DNA of 64,000 nucleotides, taken from the NCBI GenBank assembly GCA_003162475.1, contig PMOI01000022.1:55936-119935 (forward strand). Direction: 5' to 3'. The position numbers and the translations under genes are program-made. Within the stretch, counting starts at the first letter, position 1. Each line of letters starts with the position of its first letter. Of this stretch, positions 8,796-17,133 are shown piece by piece. The stretch is from Acidimicrobiaceae bacterium. GTDB taxonomy: Bacteria; Actinomycetota; Acidimicrobiia; Acidimicrobiales; RAAP-2. The notes beneath the pieces were generated by a model. The model saw only the letters and a program-made list of their open reading frames with translations. It had not been told where the DNA came from and did no database searches.

Positions 8796-9608
8796 TCACG
8801 CGAGGACTTCTCCTAGGTGCTCGCGAATTATGTCTCGAACGTGGCCGACGGATCCCTCGAGTTTCTTCAGTGGCAAGCGCCGAGCAACGGCCGTAATACT
8901 TATCGCGCCATCTGGCTTTGATTTCGACGTTAGAAAGAACGGTATCGCGAGACAGTTGATACCTTCTTCATGCTCTTCATTGTCGACGGCATAGCCGCGC
9001 TCGCGAATAGTGGACAACTCATCGTGCAGCACGTCGACCGTCAAAATAGTGTTGGCCGTGTGGGGCACCAGTGGCTGATCGAGTTGTTCGACGAAATCGG
9101 CCACGGCCTGGCGAGTCGTGAGCGAGTAGGCCAGGAGCGCCTTACCTACCCCGGTGCAGTACGCGGGGTTGCGACCTCCAATCACCGACGTCATCTGATA
9201 GTGCGACGTTGGCGGGTGCACCTTAGCCAAATACACCACCTCGGCCCGGTCCAGTATCGCGTAGTGCGTGGTCTCGCCGAACTCCGCCGCGAGCGACACG
9301 AGGACGTGGCGAACTTGGCCCACCTCATCGAGTCTCTCGTAGTAAGAAAAGGCCAACTTGAGCAGACCGTAACCCAATCGGTAGTGGCTGTTGCGATCTT
9401 GCTCGACGAGTCCGGCGCGACGCAGTGCCCCAAGGGCGCGATGCACGCTCGACCTCGGCGAGTTGAGCAACCTCGCCAGTTCGTTGAGGCCCACGCCTTC
9501 AGGAAACGAACCGAGCAGATTGAGGATGGCCAGCACGCGGTCAGAGCCATTGAGGGCCTTGGTGACGTGCGCCAACTCCTCCGAACTGCCCACTTCGTTA
9601 ACCCCCAC
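8796..9608 (-). CDS. IclR family transcriptional regulator
   Basis: A 270-residue regulator. The N-terminal winged helix-turn-helix is 'GVGLNELARLLNSPRSSVHR' followed by 'ALRRAGLVEQDRNSHYRLG'; the C-terminal effector domain carries 'GRNPAYCTGVGKALLAY' and 'RERGYAVDNEEHEEGINCLA'. The track start (9767) adds an unrelated 53 residues. GTG 9608 has GGGAGGGG just upstream and gives the normal family length. It sits at the downstream end of the sugar-acid island, and IclR members (e.g. KdgR) often control hexuronate genes, so it is the best local candidate for the island's regulator. Target sites are inference. Confidence 0.87.
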   Translation of the reverse strand: MGVNEVGSSEELAHVTKALNGSDRVLAILNLLGSFPEGVGLNELARLLNSPRSSVHRALGALRRAGLVEQDRNSHYRLGYGLLKLAFSYYERLDEVGQVRHVLVSLAAEFGETTHYAILDRAEVVYLAKVHPPTSHYQMTSVIGGRNPAYCTGVGKALLAYSLTTRQAVADFVEQLDQPLVPHTANTILTVDVLHDELSTIRERGYAVDNEEHEEGINCLAIPFFLTSKSKPDGAISITAVARRLPLKKLEGSVGHVRDIIREHLGEVLA

Positions 9609-10050
9609 CCGACCCCTCCCAGTAGTGACGGCCTGAAAAATCACTATACCTACTGCTCGTCGTAGAGGAACAGAGTTCCAATTATCAGAACATTGAGGAA
9701 AACCACCCAGTGGTTCATTGGTTTGACGCGCCACCAAACCCTTGACGGTTTCAAAGAATCGCGACACAATTCCTACGACTGAACGAGGGACCGCCCAGCC
9801 TAGGCAGCGTTAGGAGATATAGGGGGCCCTTCGCACTCGACAATCCTCACTACCGAACGGGACGTCACGACTCAGTCCACTGGTCACGCGAACACGTCAC
9901 GAAGATTTCTAAGGACGAGCTAACTCCCTACAGCTCAGTCGACTCCATCGCACGGCGCAAAAGCACTCGTTGCCCATCACCACGTACAACGTGTTCGCGC
10001 CGAGAGAGCAGGCCATTACCTGAAGCGCGACGTCCTCGATCGAAGTGTCG
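9609..10050. other. Intergenic region upstream of iclR-like gene
   Basis: About 440 bp with no supported gene; short track ORFs here have no recognisable content. It holds an inverted repeat GGTTTG-(9 nt)-CAAACC at 9720-9740 that could be an operator, and lies downstream of the ABC ATPase gene. No obvious terminator was found. Confidence 0.4.
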
Positions 10051-11229
10051 CTACTTCGAGACGGCTTCCTGGCTCTCGGGATCGAAAAAGTGCAGACGCT
10101 CACAAAAGATCGTGAACTCTGCATTCTGGCCAATCGTCACGGTGGCCCGCGGCTGCACGCGAGCGACGCCTTCGCCGATCATGGCGATCGGAGCTGCTCC
10201 GACAAACTCGTCCGACGTCTTTTCGACAAAAGTCTCTGGAGAGATCCGCGTGGCGTCAATGGAGAAGTGCACGAGCATCTCCGAGCCAAGCGCTTCCACG
10301 GCTTCGACGTGGCCATGTAGAACCGGACCTTGATGTTGGTCGCCCTCGGCAATCGGCATGTCCTCAGCGCGAAGACCAACGATGATCTTTCGACCCTTGT
10401 ACGCCGCCAGTCCGGCGTTGGCCTCGAATACAGCGTCGCTGAGTGCGATGGACTGCGAGCCAAGCTGCAGCGAAGTGCCGTCGCTACTGAGCGTCGCTTC
10501 GAACAGGTTCATCGCCGGTGAACCAATGAACGCGGCGACGAAGAGGTTCTTTGGATTGCTATAAAGAAACTTGGGGGCATCGCACTGCTGCAATACACCG
10601 GCGCGCATGACGGCCACCCGGTCACCCATGGTCATCGCTTCAGTCTGGTCGTGTGTGACGTACAGCGTGGCCACGCCGATTCGCTGTTGAATGCGACGGA
10701 CCTCGGTACGCATCTGAACACGGAGTTTGGCGTCGAGATTTGAGAGCGGCTCGTCCATCAAAAACACCGACGGGTCGCGAATGATGGCGCGGCCCATGGC
10801 TACCCGCTGGCGCTGGCCACCTGAAAGCTGCGCGGGTTTCTGATTGAGATAGTCCGTGAGTCCGAGCATCGCCGCGGCTTCGGCCACCTTGGTCTTGACC
10901 GCCGCCCTACTAATCTTTCGCAGGCTCAACGCGAAGCCGATGTTTTCAGCCACCGTCATGTGCGGATACAGTGCGTAGTTCTGAAACACCATGGCGATGT
11001 CTCGGTCTTTTGACGCTACGTCATTCACGACGCGCTCACCGATAGAGAGTGTTCCCGAGGAGATCTCCTCAAGGCCCGCAACCATACGAAGCGCCGTGGT
11101 CTTGCCACAACCCGAGGGTCCGACGATGACCATGAACTCGCCATCTTTCACACTCAAATCGAGTTCATGAATGGCCTCGAAGCCGTTTCGATAGACCTTC
11201 GATATCTTCTCCAAAGCGATGGATGCCAC
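10051..11229 (-). CDS. Sugar ABC transporter ATP-binding protein (MsmX/UgpC/MalK type)
   Basis: A 392-residue CUT1-type ATPase. Walker A is 'GPSGCGKT', the Q-loop 'VFQNYALYPHMT', signature 'LSGGQRQR', Walker B 'VFLMDEPLSNLDA' and H-loop 'YVTHDQTEAMT'. A C-terminal TOBE/OB regulatory domain starts near residue 240 ('GSPAMNLFEA') and includes 'VGLRAEDM'. The start is GTG. It energises sugar uptake, most likely with the binding protein and permeases at 18738-21966, which lack an ATPase of their own. A 422-bp gap with a CAATTG cluster precedes it. Confidence 0.93.
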   Translation of the reverse strand: MASIALEKISKVYRNGFEAIHELDLSVKDGEFMVIVGPSGCGKTTALRMVAGLEEISSGTLSIGERVVNDVASKDRDIAMVFQNYALYPHMTVAENIGFALSLRKISRAAVKTKVAEAAAMLGLTDYLNQKPAQLSGGQRQRVAMGRAIIRDPSVFLMDEPLSNLDAKLRVQMRTEVRRIQQRIGVATLYVTHDQTEAMTMGDRVAVMRAGVLQQCDAPKFLYSNPKNLFVAAFIGSPAMNLFEATLSSDGTSLQLGSQSIALSDAVFEANAGLAAYKGRKIIVGLRAEDMPIAEGDQHQGPVLHGHVEAVEALGSEMLVHFSIDATRISPETFVEKTSDEFVGAAPIAMIGEGVARVQPRATVTIGQNAEFTIFCERLHFFDPESQEAVSK

Positions 11230-11651
11230 AGTTACCCTGGTCTTCCTTGTCTCAGTGCGCTACGCACGAACGTTTACGCTTTCGATTTCGTCCCCCACAC
11301 TGTCGAGACCCCGACCAACACCGCGGCACAATTGGTCCGACGCCGACGCTCTTGAACGATGCCACCAATTGTTCAATCAATTGTCCAGAGCGGCGGCAAG
11401 GACGTGATCAACGAGGAACCTCGAAAAACACCTTCGTCCAAAAGCATGGTGAACGATTCACTGAAGGATCGACCGTGAAGTGCTACGAGGTCATAATCAA
11501 CCGACGTGTTGGCCATCATCGCCCCTTCTGAATCGAACCTCGCTCGGACCTCACTATAGCCAGCACTAAGTTTTGCGGGCCGGCGTTCTACTAACTGGAA
11601 CACCGCTCCCGCGAATGACTCGATCTCTTCGACGGCCCGAGAGAAGACCAC
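11230..11651. other. Intergenic region between KDPG aldolase and ABC ATPase genes
   Basis: This region separates the end of the catabolic operon from the ATPase gene. The track ORF 11373-11651 begins 1 nt after the eda stop (GTG) but encodes 92 residues matching no family I know, so I do not call it. The side near the ATPase carries the CAATTG/TTGTTCAA cluster (separate entry), which makes this a likely promoter and operator region for the ATPase. Confidence 0.45.
11328..11384. promoter_or_regulatory. Cluster of CAATTG palindromes, candidate operator
   Basis: Three copies of the palindrome CAATTG at 11329-11334, 11366-11371 and 11378-11383. The outer contexts are ACAATTGGT and its exact reverse complement ACCAATTGT. 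The last two copies are spaced 12 bp and enclose TTGTTCAA. The cluster lies about 100-155 bp upstream of the ABC ATPase start. A related core, GTTGTTCAACAAC, precedes the binding-protein gene. Confidence 0.5.
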
Positions 11652-12290
11652 TTAACTACTGCGCCGTGCCGTCGCGGCAACGGCCTGACGAGCGCGCTCG
11701 AGCAGGCCGTTGACTTCTCCAGACGCGTGAACAAGGTTTGATCCCATTGCCACCGACACTGCCCCAGCGTCAAGCCACAATGAAGCATTCTCAATGGTCA
11801 CGCCACCGGTGGGAACGAACTTCACGTAAGGAAACGGTGCTCGTAGCGCGCGCAGGTACTCGACGCCACCAATACCTCCCGGAAAGAGTTTGACGAAACG
11901 CGCTCCCGCCGAGGTCGCCACGACAACCTCGCTCGGCGTCAACGCGCCCGGTAGGGACAACAGTCCGCGTTCGAGTGTCGCGTCAATTACCGCGGGGTCC
12001 GTGTTGGGCGACACGATAAATCGAGCTCCGATCTCGGACACCCTCACTACGTCCGACGCCGAAAGTACCGTCCCCGCACCAATAGTGGCTCGATGCCCGA
12101 CGGCAGCGACTGCCCGTTCAAGAGAACGAAATCCTTCCGGACGTTCAATCGTGAACTCCAAGAACTGTACACCGGCGTTGCAGAGAATGGTGGCGATCTC
12201 CACCGCGTTGGTGTGATCGACGAGGCGCACGATGGCCACGAGTCGAGCCTGCTCCAGGCCCCGCTCCATCAGATCTAGCGATTCCGCCAT
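11652..12290 (-). CDS. eda: 2-dehydro-3-deoxyphosphogluconate (KDPG) aldolase
   Basis: A 212-residue class I aldolase cleaving KDPG to pyruvate and glyceraldehyde-3-phosphate. The Schiff-base Lys is in 'VKLFPGG' (about residue 130), the catalytic Glu in 'LEFTIERPEG', and 'TIGAGTV' and 'VPTGGV' form the phosphate-binding ends of the barrel. Its ATG follows the kdgK stop TAA directly. It is the last enzyme of the long operon and the common exit of all sugar-acid routes in the island. A relative acting on the 6-phospho-galactonate analogue (DgoA) would look similar. Confidence 0.9.
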   Translation of the reverse strand: MAESLDLMERGLEQARLVAIVRLVDHTNAVEIATILCNAGVQFLEFTIERPEGFRSLERAVAAVGHRATIGAGTVLSASDVVRVSEIGARFIVSPNTDPAVIDATLERGLLSLPGALTPSEVVVATSAGARFVKLFPGGIGGVEYLRALRAPFPYVKFVPTGGVTIENASLWLDAGAVSVAMGSNLVHASGEVNGLLERARQAVAATARRSS

Positions 12291-13295
12291 TTAGCGCACC
12301 ACCTTCCTGTTCGCCACGTAGCCGGTGGTGAGGTCGCGCAACGTACCGGACCACGTATCACCTGGGATGGTAAGCATGCGCGCGTACGCCCGAGCGCAGT
12401 GCTGCGCACTGTCGGCGTGCGCGTTGCCAAGCAGCATAGAGATGAGAAACGCACCCGCGGCCGCGTCGCCTGCGCCAAGCTCGTCAACGACACTGCCGCG
12501 CGCGAGCGCCTCACTGTGAGCTTCGCCAAAGACGCGCACGCTGACACCTAATTCGCCGACCGAGATCTCCTGGCGCTCTCGAATGACCATCGTCGTAACT
12601 CCATACTCCTCGACGACCTCTCCAGCTAAGGTGTCGCTCTCATCGTCACGCTCGCACAGCATGGTGAGGTCATTCGGAGCAACGAACAAGACGTCTACCA
12701 GCGGCAAGATTTTCCGATAGCCCGAGCGCGCCTGAGCAACATCCCAGAGCTGCGAGCGGTAGTTAATATCAAAACTCGTCACCACCCCTAGCTTCCTCGC
12801 TGTGCTGAGAAGGGCGATGGTCGCCGCCATAGGGCCCTCGCCTAGGGCGCACGTGATTCCGCTGACGTGTGCGGCGGCGGCACCCTCAAGGACTTGGCGC
12901 CACGAGAACTCCTCGGCGTCGAGATGGCTCGCCGCTGAGTCCTTGCGGTCATAGAGCACCGTTGAGGGGCGAGGCGGCAGACCGACTTCGAGAAAGAACA
13001 GCCCCGCTCTCCCACCCGCTTCATCGTGCGACACCACCTCGACGCCGTAGGAGCGAGCGTGACGACGTATCATCTCACCCAGTTCATTCGCCGGGAGGCG
13101 GGTCAGCCAGCGACCCCGCGCGCCCAACTCGGTCGCCGTGATTAGCAGGTTCAGTTCCGAACCGGCCACGTGGAGATCTAAATTGGAGGCCATCTTGAGG
13201 GGCACCTTGTGCCCCGGCGAGAGCCGCACCATCGCCTCGCCGAGGCCCACGATGAGGGGGCGAATGTCGTCTTCGATCATCGAGGTCCAATCCAT
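12291..13295 (-). CDS. kdgK: 2-keto-3-deoxygluconate kinase (PfkB family)
   Basis: A 334-residue ribokinase-fold kinase. The substrate-site start is 'LGEAMVRLSP', 'VAGSELNLLI' is the GGN-like motif, and 'VVDELGAGDAAAGAFL' holds the catalytic Asp and anion hole. This form, together with adjacent eda, marks KDG kinases, which phosphorylate KDG to KDPG. The start is ATG 13295 or ATG 13280 ('MIEDDIRPLIVG'); neither has a strong ribosome-binding site. It abuts eda without a gap. Confidence 0.88.
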   Translation of the reverse strand: MDWTSMIEDDIRPLIVGLGEAMVRLSPGHKVPLKMASNLDLHVAGSELNLLITATELGARGRWLTRLPANELGEMIRRHARSYGVEVVSHDEAGGRAGLFFLEVGLPPRPSTVLYDRKDSAASHLDAEEFSWRQVLEGAAAAHVSGITCALGEGPMAATIALLSTARKLGVVTSFDINYRSQLWDVAQARSGYRKILPLVDVLFVAPNDLTMLCERDDESDTLAGEVVEEYGVTTMVIRERQEISVGELGVSVRVFGEAHSEALARGSVVDELGAGDAAAGAFLISMLLGNAHADSAQHCARAYARMLTIPGDTWSGTLRDLTTGYVANRKVVR

Positions 13296-13322
13296 AGGAG
13301 GGAATAGTGATAAATCATCTCG

Positions 13323-14234
13323 TCAGCTCTCTTCGCGCCAAGAGGGGCGATATGGCTGGAGCGCGAGTCCCGCGACACCCACGTCGGCGCAGAACAGTCG
13401 ACCCGCGTCGGGCTCGGCATCGAGCGTCGCCTGGTCCATGTCCTCCTGCGCCGTCGTTATGTAGAGCGTCGTACCGTTCTTGCCGCCAATCGCGCAGCAC
13501 GACGGCTGGGCCGTCGAGACCTTCACCCGTGCGAACTGCTCGCCGGCGGACGTGTACGCACGCACTTCGTAGCCACCCCAGAGAGCCACCCAGATCGCAC
13601 CGTTGGCGTCGACGCACAGTCCGTCGGGAGCGCCCTCGCGCTCGATGTCGAACTTTTTGAACAGCTGCTTGTTGGAGATATTGCCGTCCTCGTCCACATC
13701 GAAGGTATGGATTGTGCCCGGGGCGCTATCGACGTAATACATCGTGCGTCGGTCCGGACTCCAGCCGAGGCCATTCGAGATCGTGACGTCACTGAACATC
13801 AGCTCAACGCCCGTCGAGGCGTGGTACCGGTAGAGGCTTCCACGTCGTGCCGCCTTGTCAAAGGCCATCGAGCCAATCCAGAACCGACCCCACGGATCGG
13901 CCGCTCCGTCGTTGGTGCGAACGTCGGGGGCGTTGCGCTCCTCGGGACGGGCCACCTCGAGCATCACGCCCGCCTCATCGAGCAGCGAGAGCGACTGGTC
14001 CGATGCAACGATCCACCCATCGCCGCGCGGCTCAAGTGGGGCGAGGGCGGTGACGTACCCTCCCACGTCGTAGGTGCGCACGATCTCAAGGTGCGTGCCG
14101 TCGGCCTTCGCTCGAAAGAACCTCCCGGTCGTCACGTCGATCCAGTAGAGCTCCTTGCGCACGTCGTCCCAGCGACAGCACTCGCCCAAGAAATAGAGAT
14201 CGGAGGTGCAGGGAACGGCGACGTACTCTTCCAT
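13323..14234 (-). CDS. SMP-30/gluconolactonase/LRE family lactonase
   Basis: A 303-residue six-bladed beta-propeller. Metal-site segments typical of the family are 'FLGECCRWDD' (Glu), 'DVRTNDGAADPWGRFWIGSM' (Asn-Asp), 'ISNGLGWSPD' (Asn) and 'PDGLCVDANG' (Asp). Members hydrolyse sugar lactones to aldonates. In this operon it would open the lactone made by a sugar dehydrogenase (SDR 16312-17115) before dehydration. The track adds a TTG codon; ATG 14234 overlaps the upstream stop as TGATG, showing coupling. Confidence 0.9.
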   Translation of the reverse strand: MEEYVAVPCTSDLYFLGECCRWDDVRKELYWIDVTTGRFFRAKADGTHLEIVRTYDVGGYVTALAPLEPRGDGWIVASDQSLSLLDEAGVMLEVARPEERNAPDVRTNDGAADPWGRFWIGSMAFDKAARRGSLYRYHASTGVELMFSDVTISNGLGWSPDRRTMYYVDSAPGTIHTFDVDEDGNISNKQLFKKFDIEREGAPDGLCVDANGAIWVALWGGYEVRAYTSAGEQFARVKVSTAQPSCCAIGGKNGTTLYITTAQEDMDQATLDAEPDAGRLFCADVGVAGLALQPYRPSWREES

Positions 14235-15142
14235 CAACGTGCCCCCTCACCCAGGGTGACTTCGACCCACCACGTCACCGCTTCACCCGGGCTGAAGAGG
14301 GTGACCAGCTTGTTGACTGACGCGCGCGCCAGCTCGTCGAAGAACCCATTTGTCGGCTCGATTGCCATAACGGGTCCGCTCGTGTAGCGACCGTGATCGG
14401 CCCAGATCCCGAGATAGGGAGCGAAGGACCGATCCCACATCACACGAAGCCACGAACCCGACGGATCGACGAGTGTTGCGTGCTCTACGTCGTCGTCGGG
14501 CTGGAGGTAGAACATGCGATCGCTACCCGGCTCGACGTCGCGCTGCACCACCAGATCGCCCGCCCACGCCACGGCACGAACATTCTCGGGCGAGGAAGTA
14601 TCGAGCACCGTCGAACGCTCCCCGGTCAGCGCAAGGCGGGTACCCTCGATCATCTGGAACTGGGGATGCAGAGCCCACAGCAACGGCAGTGCCGAACCGA
14701 CGTCTGAGTCGACTCGACAGCGATAGTCGCAGCGAAGCGTCGCTCCTTCGAGGCGCAGCGTCCGTTCGAAGGAGTAGCCGAAGCGGCTGCTTCGCACGCG
14801 CTGGCTCAGCATGGTGCCGGACTCTTCGACGACGTCCCACGGCCGACTCCACAGTTCGCCGTGATCGGGTACGGCGATCCCGAGGTAGGGGTCACTCGGG
14901 AAGACGCAGGCGTCGACCGAAGGGAACATCTCGTCCCAGCCGCAGTGGTCGGTCTCGGTGAAGGTGACGTCCCTCGGAAGCGTCGCACCTCGCGTCGAGT
15001 CGAGCGATTGGCTGAGCCATTCGCGTCCGTCTACGTCGTTGCGTACGTTCGTTATGCGCGCACCGTGACTCGCCAGGACCGTCACGTTCATCTGGTCGCT
15101 GCTCAGCGTGACGCGTCTCTCAAGTATCTTTTCGCTCGGCAT
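14234..15142 (-). CDS. Aldose-1-epimerase-like protein (galactose mutarotase fold)
   Basis: A 302-residue beta-sandwich protein of the aldose epimerase superfamily. 'DHGELWSRPWDV' gives the conserved His near residue 95, 'LWALHPQFQM' the second His, and 'MAIEPTNGFFDELA' the C-terminal catalytic-Glu region. It probably equilibrates anomers of the sugar that enters the pathway. The operon spacing is 4 nt after the enolase-family gene, and it is coupled to the lactonase gene. The exact substrate is unknown. Confidence 0.8.
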   Translation of the reverse strand: MPSEKILERRVTLSSDQMNVTVLASHGARITNVRNDVDGREWLSQSLDSTRGATLPRDVTFTETDHCGWDEMFPSVDACVFPSDPYLGIAVPDHGELWSRPWDVVEESGTMLSQRVRSSRFGYSFERTLRLEGATLRCDYRCRVDSDVGSALPLLWALHPQFQMIEGTRLALTGERSTVLDTSSPENVRAVAWAGDLVVQRDVEPGSDRMFYLQPDDDVEHATLVDPSGSWLRVMWDRSFAPYLGIWADHGRYTSGPVMAIEPTNGFFDELARASVNKLVTLFSPGEAVTWWVEVTLGEGAR

Positions 15143-15146
15143 CGTG

Positions 15147-16289
15147 TTACGTCGCCATCTGGTAGGGAAGGAACTGTCCGTCGCGTTCGTAGTCCTGCGC
15201 GGCCGCGCCCAACGCGGCGTCGTCGACCAGGACGCCTAGGCCCGGCACCGTGGGCGCGCCCCAGGTCGGTCCCGCCGCGATGGGCAGCGGCTCGGCGACG
15301 ACGTCGCCCACCATATGGGCCGTCGTCTGCTGGTTGCCCTGCACAATTGCCGGCAGCGTCAACATGACGTGATGGGCCGCGGTCGCGGCGATGGCTAATT
15401 CGCCGTGCGTGTGTTTACAGACCTGGCCCCCATGGTCGTACACCGAGAAGCCCAGCCGTTGGAATCCGCGCAGTGATCCAACCCAGTACGGGCTGAAGCA
15501 GTAGACGTCGGCGACGTGGGCCTCGATGCGCACGCGAGCCTGCTCTTCGCTCCAGAGTCCCTCGTTCGCCGCCACCGGCACCTTCACCATGTGACGTAGC
15601 TCGCCGATGAGTTCGAGCGGGACCTGGCGAACCGGCTGTTCGATGAAGTCGAGGTGCGCGTCCTCGAGCAGCGATAAGTTGCGGCGGGCCTCGATCATCG
15701 ACCACGCCCCGTTGACGTCGAGGCGAAGGTTGCACTCGTCGCCGATGACCGCCCGCACGGCGAAAACGCGCTCGAGGTCGTCGTCAATGTTGCGTCCCAC
15801 CTTCAAGTAAAAGGTCCGGTACCCACGGCTAAGCCCGACCTTGGCGTAGGCCAGAAGTCCTTCGAGGTCATCGCCGCTCAGGTACCAAAAGTAGTCGACG
15901 CTCTCGCGTACTCGCCCGCCGAGTAACGCGTGCACCGGCACGCCGGCGTGTTGGCCGCAGAGGTCGAGCATCGCCATGTCGAGGCCAGCCCAGGCGAAGT
16001 TTCCGGTCGGCTCGCGAAACTGCCACAACCCACGGTGCCACGCGTCGCGCTTCATCTCTTCGGCCCTCCAGGGATCGCCGCCCAAGACAAACGGCGCCAT
16101 CGCTCGCACGGTCGCCAGCACCGACGCCATATCCGCGCCGCTGCAGGCTTCGCCCCATCCGATCAGACCGTTGTCGCTCTCCATTCGGATAACGCCCGCG
16201 GTGACGCCGTCGCGCTCGACCTGCGAGCTAACTTCGCGGTGCTGGTAGGCGACGTTGGCGCCAACGACCTCAATTCGAGCGATCTTCAT
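15147..16289 (-). CDS. Enolase-superfamily (mandelate racemase/muconate lactonizing-like) enzyme, likely sugar-acid dehydratase
   Basis: A 380-residue protein. The N-terminal capping domain is followed by a barrel with metal ligands in 'RLDVNGAW' (Asp), 'LDFIEQPVR' (Glu) and 'AANEGLW' (Glu). One barrel Lys lies in 'FYLKVGR'. Where muconate-lactonizing-type enzymes carry a second Lys after the third ligand, this protein reads 'DVYCFSPYWVGSL', without Lys; a His in 'CKHTHGEL' may be the partner base. Context (SDR, lactonase, KDG kinase, KDPG aldolase) suggests aldonate dehydration to a 2-keto-3-deoxy acid. The substrate is not recognisable. Confidence 0.85.
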   Translation of the reverse strand: MKIARIEVVGANVAYQHREVSSQVERDGVTAGVIRMESDNGLIGWGEACSGADMASVLATVRAMAPFVLGGDPWRAEEMKRDAWHRGLWQFREPTGNFAWAGLDMAMLDLCGQHAGVPVHALLGGRVRESVDYFWYLSGDDLEGLLAYAKVGLSRGYRTFYLKVGRNIDDDLERVFAVRAVIGDECNLRLDVNGAWSMIEARRNLSLLEDAHLDFIEQPVRQVPLELIGELRHMVKVPVAANEGLWSEEQARVRIEAHVADVYCFSPYWVGSLRGFQRLGFSVYDHGGQVCKHTHGELAIAATAAHHVMLTLPAIVQGNQQTTAHMVGDVVAEPLPIAAGPTWGAPTVPGLGVLVDDAALGAAAQDYERDGQFLPYQMAT

Positions 16290-16311
16290 CCGTGTTTCTC
16301 TCTTACGTGCG

Positions 16312-17115
16312 TTAGTTGTTGTAGCTAAGCGGCGGACCGGCCGGCAAGCCGGACATCAGTCCCCCGTCAACCGTGACCATCGAGCCGGTCATGAAACTCG
16401 CCAGCGGCGAAGCCAAGAAGAGCGCCGCTCCGGCGACCTCGAAGGGTTGTCCAATACGACCGAGCGGATGCGCCGACGCCATGCGCACCAACTGCTCTTC
16501 GGGATCAGATGAGGCCTGAGCCTCACGGCGAACCATCGGGGTATCGATAGTGCCCGGGATGATGCCGTTTACACGAACGGCGTAAGGCGCGCCCTCTAGT
16601 GCCAGCGAGCGCACCAGCGCGTGAGCGCCTCCTTTGGAAGCGGCGTAGGCCCCCGCGTCGGGCACCGTGGCGAGGGCGTGAGGTGACGAGGTCACCACTA
16701 TCGAACCAAAGCCTTGGTCGCACATCCTGCGCATCGCCGCTCGACAGACCAAGAACATACCGGTCAGGTTCACGTCCACCACCCGTTGCCACTCATCCAG
16801 AGTGGTGTGGCGAACGTCTTTGGTCCACTCGATTCCGGCATTGGCGTAGAGCACGTCAAGCGAACCGTAGGTTGCGTCAACCCAAGAAAAGACGCCCTCA
16901 ACGTCGGCTTCACTGCTCACGTCACAGTGGCGATAGACGGCGTGGTTTCCCTTCGAGCTCAGCGACCGCGACAACGTGGTGCCAATCTCGTCGGCGACGT
17001 CGGCGATCACCACGTGGGCGCCGGCGCGAGCAAATCCTTCGACGGCCGCCGCGCCAATCCCGGTGGATCCCCCGCCCACGACGACGGTCTTGCCCGTGAA
17101 GTACTCATCCCACAT
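16312..17115 (-). CDS. SDR family oxidoreductase, candidate sugar dehydrogenase
   Basis: A 267-residue classical SDR. The cofactor motif is 'VGGGSTGIG', acidic 'DVAD' after strand 2 suggests NAD, then 'ANAG', the 'VTSSPHA' serine and 'YAASK' catalytic Tyr/Lys, and a C-terminal 'MVTVDGG'. Its place in the operon, upstream of a lactonase and a dehydratase, suggests oxidation of a free sugar to its lactone. A good GGGAGATGA site precedes ATG 17115. Confidence 0.88.
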   Translation of the reverse strand: MWDEYFTGKTVVVGGGSTGIGAAAVEGFARAGAHVVIADVADEIGTTLSRSLSSKGNHAVYRHCDVSSEADVEGVFSWVDATYGSLDVLYANAGIEWTKDVRHTTLDEWQRVVDVNLTGMFLVCRAAMRRMCDQGFGSIVVTSSPHALATVPDAGAYAASKGGAHALVRSLALEGAPYAVRVNGIIPGTIDTPMVRREAQASSDPEEQLVRMASAHPLGRIGQPFEVAGAALFLASPLASFMTGSMVTVDGGLMSGLPAGPPLSYNN

Positions 17116-17133
17116 CAGTCATCTCCCTCACCC

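Noticed and set aside
11373-11651. 92-residue ORF directly after eda on the same strand
   Set aside because: Placement is operon-like, but no family features are visible and it covers the CAATTG operator cluster; kept as intergenic.
14861-15367. 168-residue plus-strand ORF
   Set aside because: Antisense to the epimerase-like and enolase-family genes, with a C-terminal run of Arg/Pro and no family features.
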